A program made the position numbers and the translations under genes. From positions 33,093-97,092 of the forward strand of contig CAWDLE010000016.1 of assembly GCA_963803085.1 (NCBI GenBank): DNA of 64,000 nt, written 5' to 3'. The stretch is from JACVRW01 sp963803085 (GTDB taxonomy: Bacteria; Actinomycetota; Thermoleophilia; Solirubrobacterales; Thermoleophilaceae). A model generated the notes under the pieces. It was not told the DNA's origin, ran no database searches, and was given only the letters and a program-made list of their open reading frames with translations. Within the stretch, counting starts at the first letter, position 1, and each line of letters opens with the position of its first letter. Positions 34,760-43,116 of this stretch are shown here, in pieces.

Positions 34760-35632
34760 GTGTCAATGACCGACCAGGTCCGCGAGGGGTGCCGCTCGAT
34801 TGCGGAAAGCGCTCGGTTCGTGTCGATCGACCTGGAGCGGCTTGGCGAGGTGGAGCCGGGGCTCCCACCCGCCCTGGACGCGGAGCGGCATTACCTCGAT
34901 GGCCCCACGGAGGACGTGGCCGACTACATGCTCGTGCTCGACACCGTGAACTTCGGGTCGGGCTGGTTTCCCACGCTGCGGAAGCGGTCGGGGATGTCGG
35001 GGTACTTCACTGTTGCTGCTTCGCTTGCCGATCACTGGCGGGCGGGCCGGGCGTGGTCCGCGGCCGAACTGCGCGCATTGACGGGGTCGGATGTTGCTTG
35101 GGTGCTCGGGCAGGAGGCGGACCACGAGTTGATGGAGCTGTACGCCGAGGCGCTGCGTGACCTTGGGCGTTTCCTCGGTGCTCGTCGCGCGCTCGACGTC
35201 GTCGCCGAGGCCGGCGGCTCCGCTGAGCGGCTTGCCTCGATGCTTGCCAGTGAGATGCCCTTCTTCGACGACCGCGGCTTCTGGAAGCGCGCCCAGATCC
35301 TGCCGAACGATCTCGCGCTCGCCGGCGTGGCGGAGTTCTCTGATCTCGACCGCCTAACGATCTTCGCGGACAACCTGGTGCCGCACGTGCTGCGGGTGGA
35401 CGGGGTGCTCCGGTACGACGCTTCGTTGGCCGCCCGGATCGACGCAGGCGAGCTGCTCCCGCCCGGCGAGCAGGAACGCGAGATCCGGGGGTGCGCTGTG
35501 CACGCGTGTGAGTTGCTTGCGGAGCGGCTCGGGATGCCTGCGCGCCTGCTCGATACGGCGCTCTGGAACAGGGGGCAGGCGGCGAAGTACAAGAGCGTGC
35601 CGAGGCACCGGACGCGCACCGTCTACTACTGA
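34760..35632 (+). CDS. qng1: queuosine salvage protein (queuosine 5'-phosphate N-glycosylase, DUF2419)
   Basis: A 290-aa protein of the DUF2419/QNG1 family. QNG1 frees the queuine base from queuosine 5'-monophosphate so that the base can be put back into tRNA. Family features are LDTVNFGSGWFPTL near residue 60, SGYFTVAASLADH, MPFFDDRGFWKRAQILPNDL, the active-site segment LTIFADNLVPHVLRVDGVL, and the ending HRTRTVYY. The GTG at 34760 follows GGAAG by a good spacing; the ATG at 34766 is possible. It stands alone, 26 bases from the divergent ABC operon. No other queuosine gene is in the window. Confidence 0.85.
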   Translation: MSMTDQVREGCRSIAESARFVSIDLERLGEVEPGLPPALDAERHYLDGPTEDVADYMLVLDTVNFGSGWFPTLRKRSGMSGYFTVAASLADHWRAGRAWSAAELRALTGSDVAWVLGQEADHELMELYAEALRDLGRFLGARRALDVVAEAGGSAERLASMLASEMPFFDDRGFWKRAQILPNDLALAGVAEFSDLDRLTIFADNLVPHVLRVDGVLRYDASLAARIDAGELLPPGEQEREIRGCAVHACELLAERLGMPARLLDTALWNRGQAAKYKSVPRHRTRTVYY

Positions 35633-36564
35633 CGCCGCCGCACAAGCTCGCGCGTCCGGCGCAGCGTGTCCTCCGGCTCGTAGACGACCTGGTCGTGTGT
35701 GAAGCGCGTGACGGGGAAGCCGGCGAGTTCCAGGTCCACGTCCTTTCTGCGGTCGCGTTCGAAGGCTCCTCGCGCTGAGTGGTAGGCGTAGCCGTCGACC
35801 TCCACCACTCTCCTCTGCTCGCGCCATAGGAAGTCGACCTCGTAGCCGTGCAGGCGCACGTTCACCTCTGGGTCCGGCAGGCCGCCACGGCGGCATAGGG
35901 CGAGGAATGCCTCCTCGAGCTCGCTGCGGGTGAGGGTCGGCGCGCGCTTCTCGATTGCGAGCAGGCTCCTCAGTGCATTGGTCTTCCGGCCGCGGGCTCG
36001 CTCCAGTGCGTCCTCGATCGCGCCCGGAGCGATCAACTGCAGCACGTAAGACTGCTCCAGCGCCTTCTCGATCATGCGGGGCGGGACGACGGCGCAGAGG
36101 TCGACCAGGGTGCGGGCGACGGTGGTGATGGGGATGCCTTTGAGAGCCGTGACGTCGCTTGGGTCGAGGCGGCGGGTGCAGTGGAGGTCGATGCCGGGCT
36201 GTTTCGCCCGCGTGCCGCGTGCCGCGACGGTCACCTCGATGGCCGCGCGGTTCGTCCGCAGAATGCCCCAATGGTCCGCAGCGGAGCGGCGACTCAGCAC
36301 AGCGCCGGGCCCGCACGCAAAGACAGCACCGAGTAAGCGGCCTTCAAGCCGCAGCTCGCTGTGCCCGAACGCATACACCCCGCGCCATAGGCGCTGGAGC
36401 CGCCCCGCGCTTACTCGGTGCTTGATCGCTCCAGCACCGAGTCCGCACGCTTCGAGCTGGCGCAGAGTGACAACCCCGTATTGCCGTGCCGCCACTGCGG
36501 CGCTCGCCTGGTCGGCCGGCGGTGCCACGAGTTTGGTCGCACTGTGAGACGAATCTCGTGGCAC
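35626..36564 (-). CDS. AbiEi-type winged-helix plus DUF559 endonuclease-like protein
   Basis: A 312-aa protein. The N-terminal third (AAVAARQYGVVTLRQLEACG, then GRLQRLWRGVYAFGH) is the winged helix of AbiEi-type antitoxins. The C-terminal third is a DUF559 (Vsr-like, PD-(D/E)XK) nuclease domain with the acidic residues in EVDFLWREQRRVVEVDGYAYH and a terminal TRFTHDQVVYEPE. No AbiEii-type toxin partner is next to it. Such solitary fusions occur in high copy number in some actinobacteria; the role is unknown. It overlaps the convergent queuosine gene by seven bases. Confidence 0.8.
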   Translation of the reverse strand: MPRDSSHSATKLVAPPADQASAAVAARQYGVVTLRQLEACGLGAGAIKHRVSAGRLQRLWRGVYAFGHSELRLEGRLLGAVFACGPGAVLSRRSAADHWGILRTNRAAIEVTVAARGTRAKQPGIDLHCTRRLDPSDVTALKGIPITTVARTLVDLCAVVPPRMIEKALEQSYVLQLIAPGAIEDALERARGRKTNALRSLLAIEKRAPTLTRSELEEAFLALCRRGGLPDPEVNVRLHGYEVDFLWREQRRVVEVDGYAYHSARGAFERDRRKDVDLELAGFPVTRFTHDQVVYEPEDTLRRTRELVRRRQ

Positions 36565-36620
36565 CGGGCCAGGGTGCCTGGTTGAGTGTTACGCGTGGGT
36601 GCGGTGTGTTACGGGTTTGC

Positions 36621-37355
36621 TCAGCCGCCGGTCGAGTCCGGGCCGCCGCGGCGTTTCAGGGGGCGGACTTCGGCGGCTGGTTTGCGGCCGGTTTCGTCGG
36701 CCACGAGCTCCTCGAGCTCGGTTAGGCGGTTTGCGAGGCCGCTGATGGCGTCGGCGACCGGGTCGGGTAGGTGGACCCAGTCGGCGTCTGGGCCCTCCGG
36801 CTTTCTGCCGTCCACTCTCACCGGGTGGCCGGGGTTGCCGACCACGGTGGAGTTGGGCGGGACGTCGTGGATCACCACCGAGTTGGCGCCGATCTTGCAG
36901 CGGTCGCCGACCTCGATCGGCCCGAGCAGCGCCGAGCCCGCCCCGATCATCACCTCGTTGCCGACCGTCGGATGGCGCTTGCCGCGCGCGAAGCCCGTGC
37001 CGCCCAACGTGACGCCCTGGTAGATCGTCACGTCGTCCCCCACCTCGGCTGTCTCACCAATCACCACGCCCGCGCCATGGTCGATGAACAGCCCACGCCC
37101 GACCCGAGCGGCCGGATGGATCTCCACCCCCGTGACCGCCGCAGTTAGATACGCAAGCAGCCGAGGCAACAAGGGGATCCCGGCCTCATGCAGCGCATGC
37201 GAGATCCGGTGAGACAGGAGCGCCTGAACGCCCCCGTAGGTGAGCAGCATCTCGACGCGGCCGACGGCGCGCGCGGCCGGGTCGCGCTCCAAGGCGGCCG
37301 CCAGGTCCTCGCGCACCTCGCGTGCGACTCGCGCAAATGTGGGGAGACCGCGCAT
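36621..37355 (-). CDS. cysE: serine O-acetyltransferase
   Basis: A 244-aa left-handed beta-helix acetyltransferase that makes O-acetylserine for cysteine synthesis. It has the short N-terminal helical domain (VAREVREDLAAALERDPAAR) and hexapeptide repeats with the catalytic IHPAARVGRGLFIDHGAGVV (His) and GVTLGGTG, ending in GNPGHPVRV. An extra acidic/charged tail of about 50 residues follows. It lies 22 bases downstream of cysK in the same direction, so the two form an operon. Confidence 0.93.
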   Translation of the reverse strand: MRGLPTFARVAREVREDLAAALERDPAARAVGRVEMLLTYGGVQALLSHRISHALHEAGIPLLPRLLAYLTAAVTGVEIHPAARVGRGLFIDHGAGVVIGETAEVGDDVTIYQGVTLGGTGFARGKRHPTVGNEVMIGAGSALLGPIEVGDRCKIGANSVVIHDVPPNSTVVGNPGHPVRVDGRKPEGPDADWVHLPDPVADAISGLANRLTELEELVADETGRKPAAEVRPLKRRGGPDSTGG

Positions 37356-37377
37356 CAGAATGTGGGCATCGCAAGCA

Positions 37378-38325
37378 TCAGGGAGCGAAGAACGGCGTGC
37401 TGATGTAGCGGTCGCTGGAGTCGGGCAGGATCGCGACGATCCGCTTTCCGCTCATCTCCGGCCGCGAGCCCACCTGAACGGCCGCCCACACCGCCGCGCC
37501 CGCCGAGATGCCGGCGTTCACGCCCTCGCGGCGTGCGCACAGTCGCGCCGTCTCGATGGCGTCCTCGTCCTCCACCGGGACGATCTCGTCGATCACCTCG
37601 CGGTTGAGGACCTCCGGCACGAAGCCCGGTCCGATCCCGTCGATCTTGTGCGGCCCGGGCTTACCGCCCGATAGCACCGGCGAGCCGGCCGGCTCCACCG
37701 CCACCACGTGCAGGCCCGGGTGGCGCTCCTTCAGCCGCTCACCGCAGCCCGTGATCGTCCCGCCCGTGCCCACCGAGGCCACGAGCACGTCGAGCTTCCC
37801 GTCCGTGTCGCGCCAGATCTCCTCGGCCGTGGTGCGCCGATGGATCTCGGGGTTGGCGGGGTTCGAGAACTGGTTCGGCACGTAGCAGTTGCCGCGCTCG
37901 CGGCAGATCCGCTTCGCCTCCTCGATCGCCTCGTTCATCCCGCCCATCGACTCGACCCACACGACCTCCGCTCCGTAGAGCCGCAGCAGCTTCTCACGCT
38001 CCCGGCTCATCCCCTGGGGCATGGTGATGACGAGGTCGTAGCCCTTGGCAGCGCACACGAACGCCAGCGCGATCCCGGTGTTGCCCGAGGTGGACTCCAC
38101 GATCGTGTTGCGGCCCGGCTCGATACGGCCCTCGGCCTCGGCCGCCTCGATCATCGCCACGCCGATCCTGTCCTTCACGCTGCCCGCCGGGTTGTACGCC
38201 TCGAGCTTCGCGATCAGCTCGGCGCCGCAGTTCGGCGCCACCCGCGTGAGCCGCACCATCGGGGTGTTCCCGATCAGGTCGGCGAGGTTGTCGGTGATCG
38301 CGCGCGTGGGCGGGGAAACGCTCAT
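37378..38325 (-). CDS. cysK: cysteine synthase A (O-acetylserine sulfhydrylase)
   Basis: A 315-aa PLP enzyme that replaces the acetyl group of O-acetylserine with sulfide. The Schiff-base lysine is Lys51 in NPAGSVKDR. Substrate-loop TSGNTGIAL, the phosphate-cradle glycines in SVGTGGTITG, and KIDGIGPGFVP follow family order. TACAGT lies eight bases before the ATG, so this is the first gene of cysKE. Confidence 0.95.
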   Translation of the reverse strand: MSVSPPTRAITDNLADLIGNTPMVRLTRVAPNCGAELIAKLEAYNPAGSVKDRIGVAMIEAAEAEGRIEPGRNTIVESTSGNTGIALAFVCAAKGYDLVITMPQGMSREREKLLRLYGAEVVWVESMGGMNEAIEEAKRICRERGNCYVPNQFSNPANPEIHRRTTAEEIWRDTDGKLDVLVASVGTGGTITGCGERLKERHPGLHVVAVEPAGSPVLSGGKPGPHKIDGIGPGFVPEVLNREVIDEIVPVEDEDAIETARLCARREGVNAGISAGAAVWAAVQVGSRPEMSGKRIVAILPDSSDRYISTPFFAP

Positions 38326-38333
38326 CCAAACCG

Positions 38334-38339
38334 ACTGTA
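38334..38339 (-). promoter_or_regulatory. -10 box of cysKE
   Basis: TACAGT eight bases before the cysK ATG. Confidence 0.55.
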
Positions 38340-38372
38340 CCGAGGCTTTTCGTGAGCCCCCGGACCGAGCGC

Positions 38373-38903
38373 CTACTCGCAGAACGCGATGTTCGGCACG
38401 CCGATGATGGTGGTCTTGTGCGTCTGCGTACTCACGCCGAACATGATCCGGCCGCCCTTCGGCCGCTTCGGCGTCCGGACCACGGTGAGATGGAAGACCT
38501 GATCGGTGCTGTGGTCGACGATCGCGTTCGGGAACCTGGCCTTGATCGCGGCGACCGTCGCTCCGATGCCGACGCCGCGGGCCTTCGCGCCCTTGGTGAC
38601 CGTGATCGTGGTGACCCTGCGCGGGCTGTTCAGCGTGTAGTCCACCTGGCCCTTGAGCGGTGCCCGCAGCCTCGCCGAGCGCGTGTTCGGGCCGCCGAAC
38701 TCGCAGCCGGGCCCGATCGGCCCGACCTTGCCGCGCGAGAGCAGGTCCGCGTGCGTGTCACCGAGATGGATGCCATCAACGCGCGTGGGCGTGATCACGG
38801 CGGCCGCGGAGTCCTGTGCCGTCGGCGGCGACGCCATCGCGACGGCGGCGGCGGCCACCAGGCAGGCAGGGACGAGCAGAGGTACAAGGCGGAGAGGGCT
38901 CAT
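38373..38903 (-). CDS. secreted protein of unknown function
   Basis: A 176-aa protein with a clear signal peptide (LRLVPLLVPACLVAAAAVAM, cleavage after MAS or nearby). The mature domain of about 145 residues has two Cys (GPGCEFGG, NIAFCE) that could form a disulfide, and a repeated alpha/beta pattern (GIHLGDTHADLLSRGK; GVGIGATVAAIKARFP) reminiscent of small secreted fold repeats. ATG at 38903 is chosen over GTG at 38927 because TACGTT lies exactly six bases upstream. Confidence 0.7.
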   Translation of the reverse strand: MSPLRLVPLLVPACLVAAAAVAMASPPTAQDSAAAVITPTRVDGIHLGDTHADLLSRGKVGPIGPGCEFGGPNTRSARLRAPLKGQVDYTLNSPRRVTTITVTKGAKARGVGIGATVAAIKARFPNAIVDHSTDQVFHLTVVRTPKRPKGGRIMFGVSTQTHKTTIIGVPNIAFCE

Positions 38904-38909
38904 CTGCGG

Positions 38910-38915
38910 AACGTA
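38910..38915 (-). promoter_or_regulatory. -10 box of a leaderless secreted-protein gene
   Basis: TACGTT six bases before the ATG at 38903. Confidence 0.5.
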
Positions 38916-38981
38916 CTTCGCGCTCACAGAAGCCGCCTCCGCCGCAGGGTTCCGTGCAAGTTCATGCGCGGAACCTCACCG

Positions 38982-40121
38982 CTAGCGCCGCAGCGTGATG
39001 TCCTTGGTCGCGATCGTCCTCGCACCGTTCACGTCCTCCGCTGTGATCGTCAGCGTTGCGCGGACCCGCTGGTCGTCGCGGAGATACGGCCGAACGGGCC
39101 AGCGCAGGCGCATCTGTGTGTTGACCGTCAACGGCGTGAGCGTCAGCGGTGTGCCGATGTCGTCAGCGATCACGCGCTCCCGACGAGGAACGCCCAGCCG
39201 CCGCGCCTCGGCGGCAGACAGCTTCAGCTTGGCCACGATCTGCGAGGCCGCCGAGAACGTGACCGGCAGGCGGATCGGCTCGCCTCGGAGGATCCGCGCG
39301 AGTCCGCCGGGGGTGTTCGCCAATGGGCCGATCGTGACCGTGAGCGGCAGCGTGCCGACCGTGTCCCGGGGGGGCGAGGACTGCCCGCCCGACAGGACCT
39401 CGCAGCTCGCGTCCGCGGCGTCGTCGGCGTCCACCACGGCGCCGTCCACACCCTCACCACAGCCCATGGTCTCAGGACCGCCGTCCACCGCGATGAGCAG
39501 GTCGTTGCCCCACTCGCTGGTGGCGCGCAGCTCGTCCCCGAAGTATCGGTCGGCGCCAGGGCCGCCGGTCAGGGCGTCGTCGCCGGCGCCTCCGACCAGC
39601 AGGTCCGCCCCGTCGCCACCATCGAGGTTGTCCTCGTCGTCGAGGCCATAGAGAAGGTCGTCGCCCGATCCGCCCTTGATGTCGTCGGGGTTTGTCGAGC
39701 CGTAGATCGTGTCGTTGCCGGCACCGCCGTCGGCGATGATCCGCGGCTGTACGTCGTCCCACGGCGCGGCGGTGAACGTGTCATCGCCCCCTCCGAGGTT
39801 GACCCTGAGCGTGACCCTGTTCACCGGGTTCTGCGTGGGCGCGCCGCAGGTGACGACAACCCGCGTGATCCCCCGGCCGCGCAGCCGCCTGCAGCCGGTA
39901 CCGGCGCGCAACACCTGCCCGCGCGCCACGTAGAACGAAATCAGCCGGCGGTTGTCGGTGCCCGCATTGCCCACGCGGTCGCCGCGCGAGTCGGAGCTGA
40001 GCGTGACCACGTTCCCGCTGCGCGAGAGCCTCGCATTCGCTAGCGCAGACGACGGCAGCACCGCAATTACCAGGGCAAGCGCGAGGCCGAGCCCCAGATA
40101 CGGTGATCGCTGCACGTACAC
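38982..40121 (-). CDS. secreted RTX-type calcium-binding repeat protein
   Basis: A protein of about 379 aa with a signal peptide (LGLGLALALVIAVLPSSALA), an N-terminal beta region, then about six RTX nonapeptides of the form GGxGxDxLx (GGAGNDTIYG, GGSGDDLLYG, GGDGADLLVG, GGAGDDALTG). These bind calcium in a parallel beta-roll. The C-terminal 170 residues are a beta-sandwich-like region ending in TITAEDVNGARTIATKDI. RTX proteins normally leave by type I secretion in Gram-negatives, whereas this one has a Sec signal. The start is uncertain: GTG at 40121 or 40115. Confidence 0.75.
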   Translation of the reverse strand: MYVQRSPYLGLGLALALVIAVLPSSALANARLSRSGNVVTLSSDSRGDRVGNAGTDNRRLISFYVARGQVLRAGTGCRRLRGRGITRVVVTCGAPTQNPVNRVTLRVNLGGGDDTFTAAPWDDVQPRIIADGGAGNDTIYGSTNPDDIKGGSGDDLLYGLDDEDNLDGGDGADLLVGGAGDDALTGGPGADRYFGDELRATSEWGNDLLIAVDGGPETMGCGEGVDGAVVDADDAADASCEVLSGGQSSPPRDTVGTLPLTVTIGPLANTPGGLARILRGEPIRLPVTFSAASQIVAKLKLSAAEARRLGVPRRERVIADDIGTPLTLTPLTVNTQMRLRWPVRPYLRDDQRVRATLTITAEDVNGARTIATKDITLRR

Positions 40122-40161
40122 CCATCCAACTGAACGCGGCACCCCCGTCAAGCCAGGCGAG

Positions 40162-40398
40162 CTAGATCGGGATGAGCGCGAGGATCGCATCAATAAGCCA
40201 CAGGGCAGCGGCTCCAAGCGCAACCAACCACGCCCCGGTGATCAGCGCGCCGCCCGCGACGATCAGCGGGGTGCGCATGGAGGTGTGCTGCCGGTCGTGT
40301 GCATCGAGGCGTTCCGTCGCTTCGTCGAGCGGCTGTGCGTGGCATATGTAGGAACACGCCAGATTCCGGGAGGTTCGGAAGTTCCGCGACTTTGTCAC
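40162..40398 (-). CDS. small single-helix membrane protein
   Basis: A 78-aa reading from a GTG at 40398. The last 38 residues form one membrane span (TPLIVAGGALITGAWLVALG and on). The part before it (LDEATERLDAHDRQH) looks like a short helix. No ribosome site or -10 box was found. Function is unknown. Confidence 0.4.
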   Translation of the reverse strand: MTKSRNFRTSRNLACSYICHAQPLDEATERLDAHDRQHTSMRTPLIVAGGALITGAWLVALGAAALWLIDAILALIPI

Positions 40399-40481
40399 CA
40401 GTTTTGGCGCAAAAGCTCAGATGTAGTACATGCCGCGTATCGAGCGACCGCGCCTGTTCGGTGGAGAGCGCGGCCAGGAGG

Positions 40482-40673
40482 TCAGGTGGGCGCTGAGCGG
40501 CTCTGGTCCAGGCGGAAGATCGCCTGGACGATGAACACCGCGCCCGCCGCCATGATGAGCCAGTCCCAGACGCTGAAGCCCTCGTCTATCCCTTCCCCGA
40601 TGGTCAGGGCGATGATGAGGGTGAAGGCGGCAATCGTCCCCCAATTTCTCACGCGAGAATGCGGCTCGGCCAC
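40482..40673 (-). CDS. 63-aa membrane protein
   Basis: Two hydrophobic helices (WGTIAAFTLIIALTIG and WDWLIMAAGAVFIVQAIFRL) separated by a short acidic loop, with charged ends. A good ribosome site (GGGGAGG) lies about ten bases before the GTG at 40673, which supports expression. Function is unknown. Confidence 0.6.
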   Translation of the reverse strand: MAEPHSRVRNWGTIAAFTLIIALTIGEGIDEGFSVWDWLIMAAGAVFIVQAIFRLDQSRSAPT

Positions 40674-40864
40674 GACGTCATCCTCCCCTTGATTGATCCG
40701 ATCGCCCAGCGTTTATAACCCGCCGGGCGGTGGGGGCGCAACTACGGTCGTATCGCCACCGGACCGAAGAGCGTCCTGCCCGGGAGACGTCAGTTTCGCG
40801 GTCGGCCCAACGTTCGTTGTCGGCTTGTCCTCTACCGCCGGTTCTCCGGCAGCAAGGTTTCAAA

Positions 40865-41359
40865 TTGCGACGGATACTTTCTGTTCTGGCCATGACGCTG
40901 GTGTCGGTGCTGTCTCTCGCGGGGTCCGCGACCGCCGCATCGCAGACGGTTCAAGGGTCCGGTGACATCGACAAGATGGTGGTGAACAACGCCCAGACCG
41001 CGCTCAAGGTCAGCCTTTACGGCTTCGGGCCGCCCTGCGACGCCCACTACATGAAGATCGTCCTGCAGTGGGGGACGAAGGCCGGCTATCAGATCGAGAA
41101 CGGCTGCTACCCCGGCGCGACATGGGCGAAGACCCTGACCTACCTGCCCAACCGGTCGAAGCCCGAGAGCGCCAAGATCGTCAAATGCCCGAAGCTTCGA
41201 TTCAGCTATTCCGAGGCCAACAAGTCCCATCGGGCCTCCGTGCCCCGCACCTGCCTTCCGAAGGCGGGCAACCGGCTGAAGGTGAGTAGCTCCGGCGACA
41301 ACTACGGATCGACGACAGGCGGCGAGGCGGGTCCGACGCGATCGCTTCGGCGGGGGTGA
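40865..41359 (+). CDS. secreted protein, conserved hypothetical
   Basis: A 164-aa protein with a signal peptide (LRRILSVLAMTLVSVLSLAG, cleavage near SATAA). The mature domain has four Cys (PPCDAHY, NGCYPGA, IVKCPKL, PRTCLPK), probably two disulfides, and the end GEAGPTRSLRRG. TTG at 40865 is preceded by AAGG at a good distance; ATG at 40895 would leave a very short signal. A longer reading from 40730 is GC-rich low complexity. Confidence 0.65.
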   Translation: MRRILSVLAMTLVSVLSLAGSATAASQTVQGSGDIDKMVVNNAQTALKVSLYGFGPPCDAHYMKIVLQWGTKAGYQIENGCYPGATWAKTLTYLPNRSKPESAKIVKCPKLRFSYSEANKSHRASVPRTCLPKAGNRLKVSSSGDNYGSTTGGEAGPTRSLRRG

Positions 41360-41403
41360 GCGGGACCGCCCGCTCGCCGGCACACGACAGAAGCGCCGAG
41401 GGC

Positions 41404-41811
41404 CTACTCCCGCAGCCCCACGGCTTCGAGGGCTTTCTTAGGGTCGAGATACTCGCGGACCCGAATCACCTTGCCACTCTTGAACTCCACGATCCAAGCG
41501 ATTGCCGATTCGGTTATTACGCCGCTCTCATTGCCGCGTCCCCGGAGGTGACCGATGGCGACGACTCGCTCGCCAAGGTCCCGGATCTCTGTTGGCTCTG
41601 ACTGGATCTCAGAGAAGGCTTCTTCAAGTTCTTGGATTCCCTTGCGGACGCCTTGGTGCCCCCGATACACGGTGGCTGCCCCGCCGAGCTGAACTTGCAA
41701 CCAGGGGTGCCACTCGATCTCTGGGTGGAGTTCGTCGAGCATCGCTCCCACGTCGCGGCGGTTGTAGGCGTCCGACACGCGCCGAACGATCTCGACGTTC
41801 TCCTGCGACAT
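41404..41811 (-). CDS. SnoaL-like/NTF2-fold protein
   Basis: A 135-aa NTF2-like protein of the SnoaL family, cone-shaped small proteins that often bind or isomerise hydrophobic ligands. It begins MSQENVEIVRRVSDAYNRRD, the usual opening of this family in Thermoleophilia. IEWHPWLQVQLGGAATVYRG and a central HLRGRGNESG loop follow. It lies three bases after the stop of a paralog of the same length, so the pair is an operon made by duplication. Confidence 0.85.
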   Translation of the reverse strand: MSQENVEIVRRVSDAYNRRDVGAMLDELHPEIEWHPWLQVQLGGAATVYRGHQGVRKGIQELEEAFSEIQSEPTEIRDLGERVVAIGHLRGRGNESGVITESAIAWIVEFKSGKVIRVREYLDPKKALEAVGLRE

Positions 41812-41814
41812 CGC

Positions 41815-42222
41815 CTACTCCGCCAGCCCCACGGCTTCGAGGGCCTTGGACTGGTCGCCGGCCCAGAAGAACTGGCGCTTTCCAACTCCGTGCTCGAACT
41901 CCGTGACAAGCCCGAAGGGCGTGTCCGCCACGGCACCGCTGCCGGTGCCGTCCAGCCGGAGAGTGCCAAGGACCAGCACGACGCCGTTGTGCTCGGTCGC
42001 TCGCGCAATGTCGAATCGCGCTTCTGCGAAGGACTCGCGGATATCCGCCCAGAGCTTGCGCACTTCGGCGTGGCCATGGTAGATGCCCTCCAGCGGCGTG
42101 CCGCGTCCAATGTTGTGGTGGACCTCCACGTCCGCCGCGAGGGTTTCGAGCGCGCCGGTGTCGTCGCCGGAGTTCCATTTTTCAAGCGCGCTGACAACGA
42201 CTTCGACGTTTTCCTGCGACAT
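41815..42222 (-). CDS. SnoaL-like/NTF2-fold protein, paralog of the next gene
   Basis: A 135-aa NTF2-like protein beginning MSQENVEVVVSALEKWNSGD and ending SKALEAVGLAE, nearly the same first and last residues as its downstream partner (KKALEAVGLRE). The middle has diverged greatly. VHHNIGRGTPLEGIYHGHAE and the Trp/Phe-rich end QFFWAGDQ may line the pocket. The upstream sequence has TACTGG seven bases before the ATG, a near match to the leaderless -10 box. Confidence 0.85.
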   Translation of the reverse strand: MSQENVEVVVSALEKWNSGDDTGALETLAADVEVHHNIGRGTPLEGIYHGHAEVRKLWADIRESFAEARFDIARATEHNGVVLVLGTLRLDGTGSGAVADTPFGLVTEFEHGVGKRQFFWAGDQSKALEAVGLAE

Positions 42223-42399
42223 CGCCCACCCAGTATCGGCCGCTGGCAGGGTCGCGTCCAGGACGGCATTATCGGCTACGACCCTCCGGCGGGGTGAGCG
42301 GCCGCCCGGAGCCGGGCGCCGGCCAGGTCACCACCAGGGCAGTCGGCACGGGGCGAGGAACCCGGCCCGACTGCGGCTCGGCCAACGCGGCGGACCGCT

Positions 42400-42498
42400 C
42401 TAGGAGCGGCTGCAGGTGCAGCGCCCGCCGTCGTGGCTGCGGCAGCTTCGGGCGTGGCGCGGTCTGATCCCTTGCTCAGTACGGTTGCGCGTACTCAT
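42400..42498 (-). pseudogene. relic of a tyrosine-recombinase integrase (N-terminus only)
   Basis: From the ATG at 42498 the frame reads MSTRNRTEQGIRPRHARSCR and then SHDGGRCTC before a stop 32 residues in. The R-H-x-R-x-C-x-S...GG-R-C-x-C pattern matches, from memory, the start of actinobacterial phage-type integrases; no integrase core follows. The excisionase relic lies just upstream, in the usual xis-int order. Both are clearly decayed. Confidence 0.55.
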
Positions 42499-42571
42499 GA
42501 CGCTCCTGTCGTCGTGGGTCACGGACCAGGCGGTTCGCGCCGCGCTGGCCCACCTGCTCCGGCGTAGGGGA

Positions 42572-42664
42572 TCACCGCAGGGTTCGCCCAGCGTGCTCGT
42601 TCAGCCAGCGGTCAAGCTCGGCCACCGGGACTAGCAGCATCCGGCCGAGCCAAGTAGTCGTCAC
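42572..42664 (-). pseudogene. relic of an excisionase (HTH_17/MerR-like C-terminus)
   Basis: The frame reads TTTWLGRMLLVPVAELDRWL, then NEHAGRTLR and a stop. RLGRxLLVPVAELDRWL is the typical end of helix-turn-helix excisionases. The preceding recognition-helix part is missing, so this is a truncated remnant. It lies 73 bases upstream of the integrase relic. Confidence 0.55.
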
Positions 42665-42890
42665 GAGCGTTTCCTGCGCCCCACCCTTTCAGCCAGGCGT
42701 CCAGAGTGTGGCTCAAGCTCTTCAGCTCTTCTGCGGTTGCTTTATGTCCCGCAACCCGGGGAACGTCGCTGTTGAAGGCGGCGGCAGCGGTGTCAGAGGT
42801 CTCGTCGTCCAGCCGCGAGACGACGCCGACCAACCGGTTGGTGACGTCGGCCAGGCTGGCGATGCGCTCCTCGAGCTCCACATGGTTCAT
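42612..42890 (-). CDS. possible small coiled-coil protein
   Basis: The last 92 codons of a longer open frame, from an ATG at 42890. It reads MNHVELEERIASLADVTNRL and then LVGVVSRLDDETSD, a regular helical pattern, with a further helix at ATAEELKSLSHTLDAWLKGW. It has no clear ribosome site and overlaps the excisionase relic in another frame. It may belong to the same decayed element. Confidence 0.3.
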   Translation of the reverse strand: MNHVELEERIASLADVTNRLVGVVSRLDDETSDTAAAAFNSDVPRVAGHKATAEELKSLSHTLDAWLKGWGAGNARDDYLARPDAASPGGRA

Positions 42891-43116
42891 GCGGGTAAGA
42901 AAGCAGCCCAGCTGCGCCCCACCAACACGCCTGCCGCTGACTTGATCGGCGATTCGTATCGGTCGACGCATTGCTCGCGGTGCCCGGCGACCGCACAAAG
43001 CGCCCCGAGCAGGATTGATCACGTTCTTGCGCTTCGCCACGCACGCAAGCTTTCCGACCGACACGGACGGCGCGCAGTAGCCCCTTGGGCGTTGTGCGGC
43101 CGACTCGCGGGCAGGG

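Noticed and set aside
36565..36620. TGTTACG occurring twice between the AbiEi/DUF559 gene and cysE
   Set aside because: Seven-base repeat in a short gap, easily chance; not enough to call an operator.
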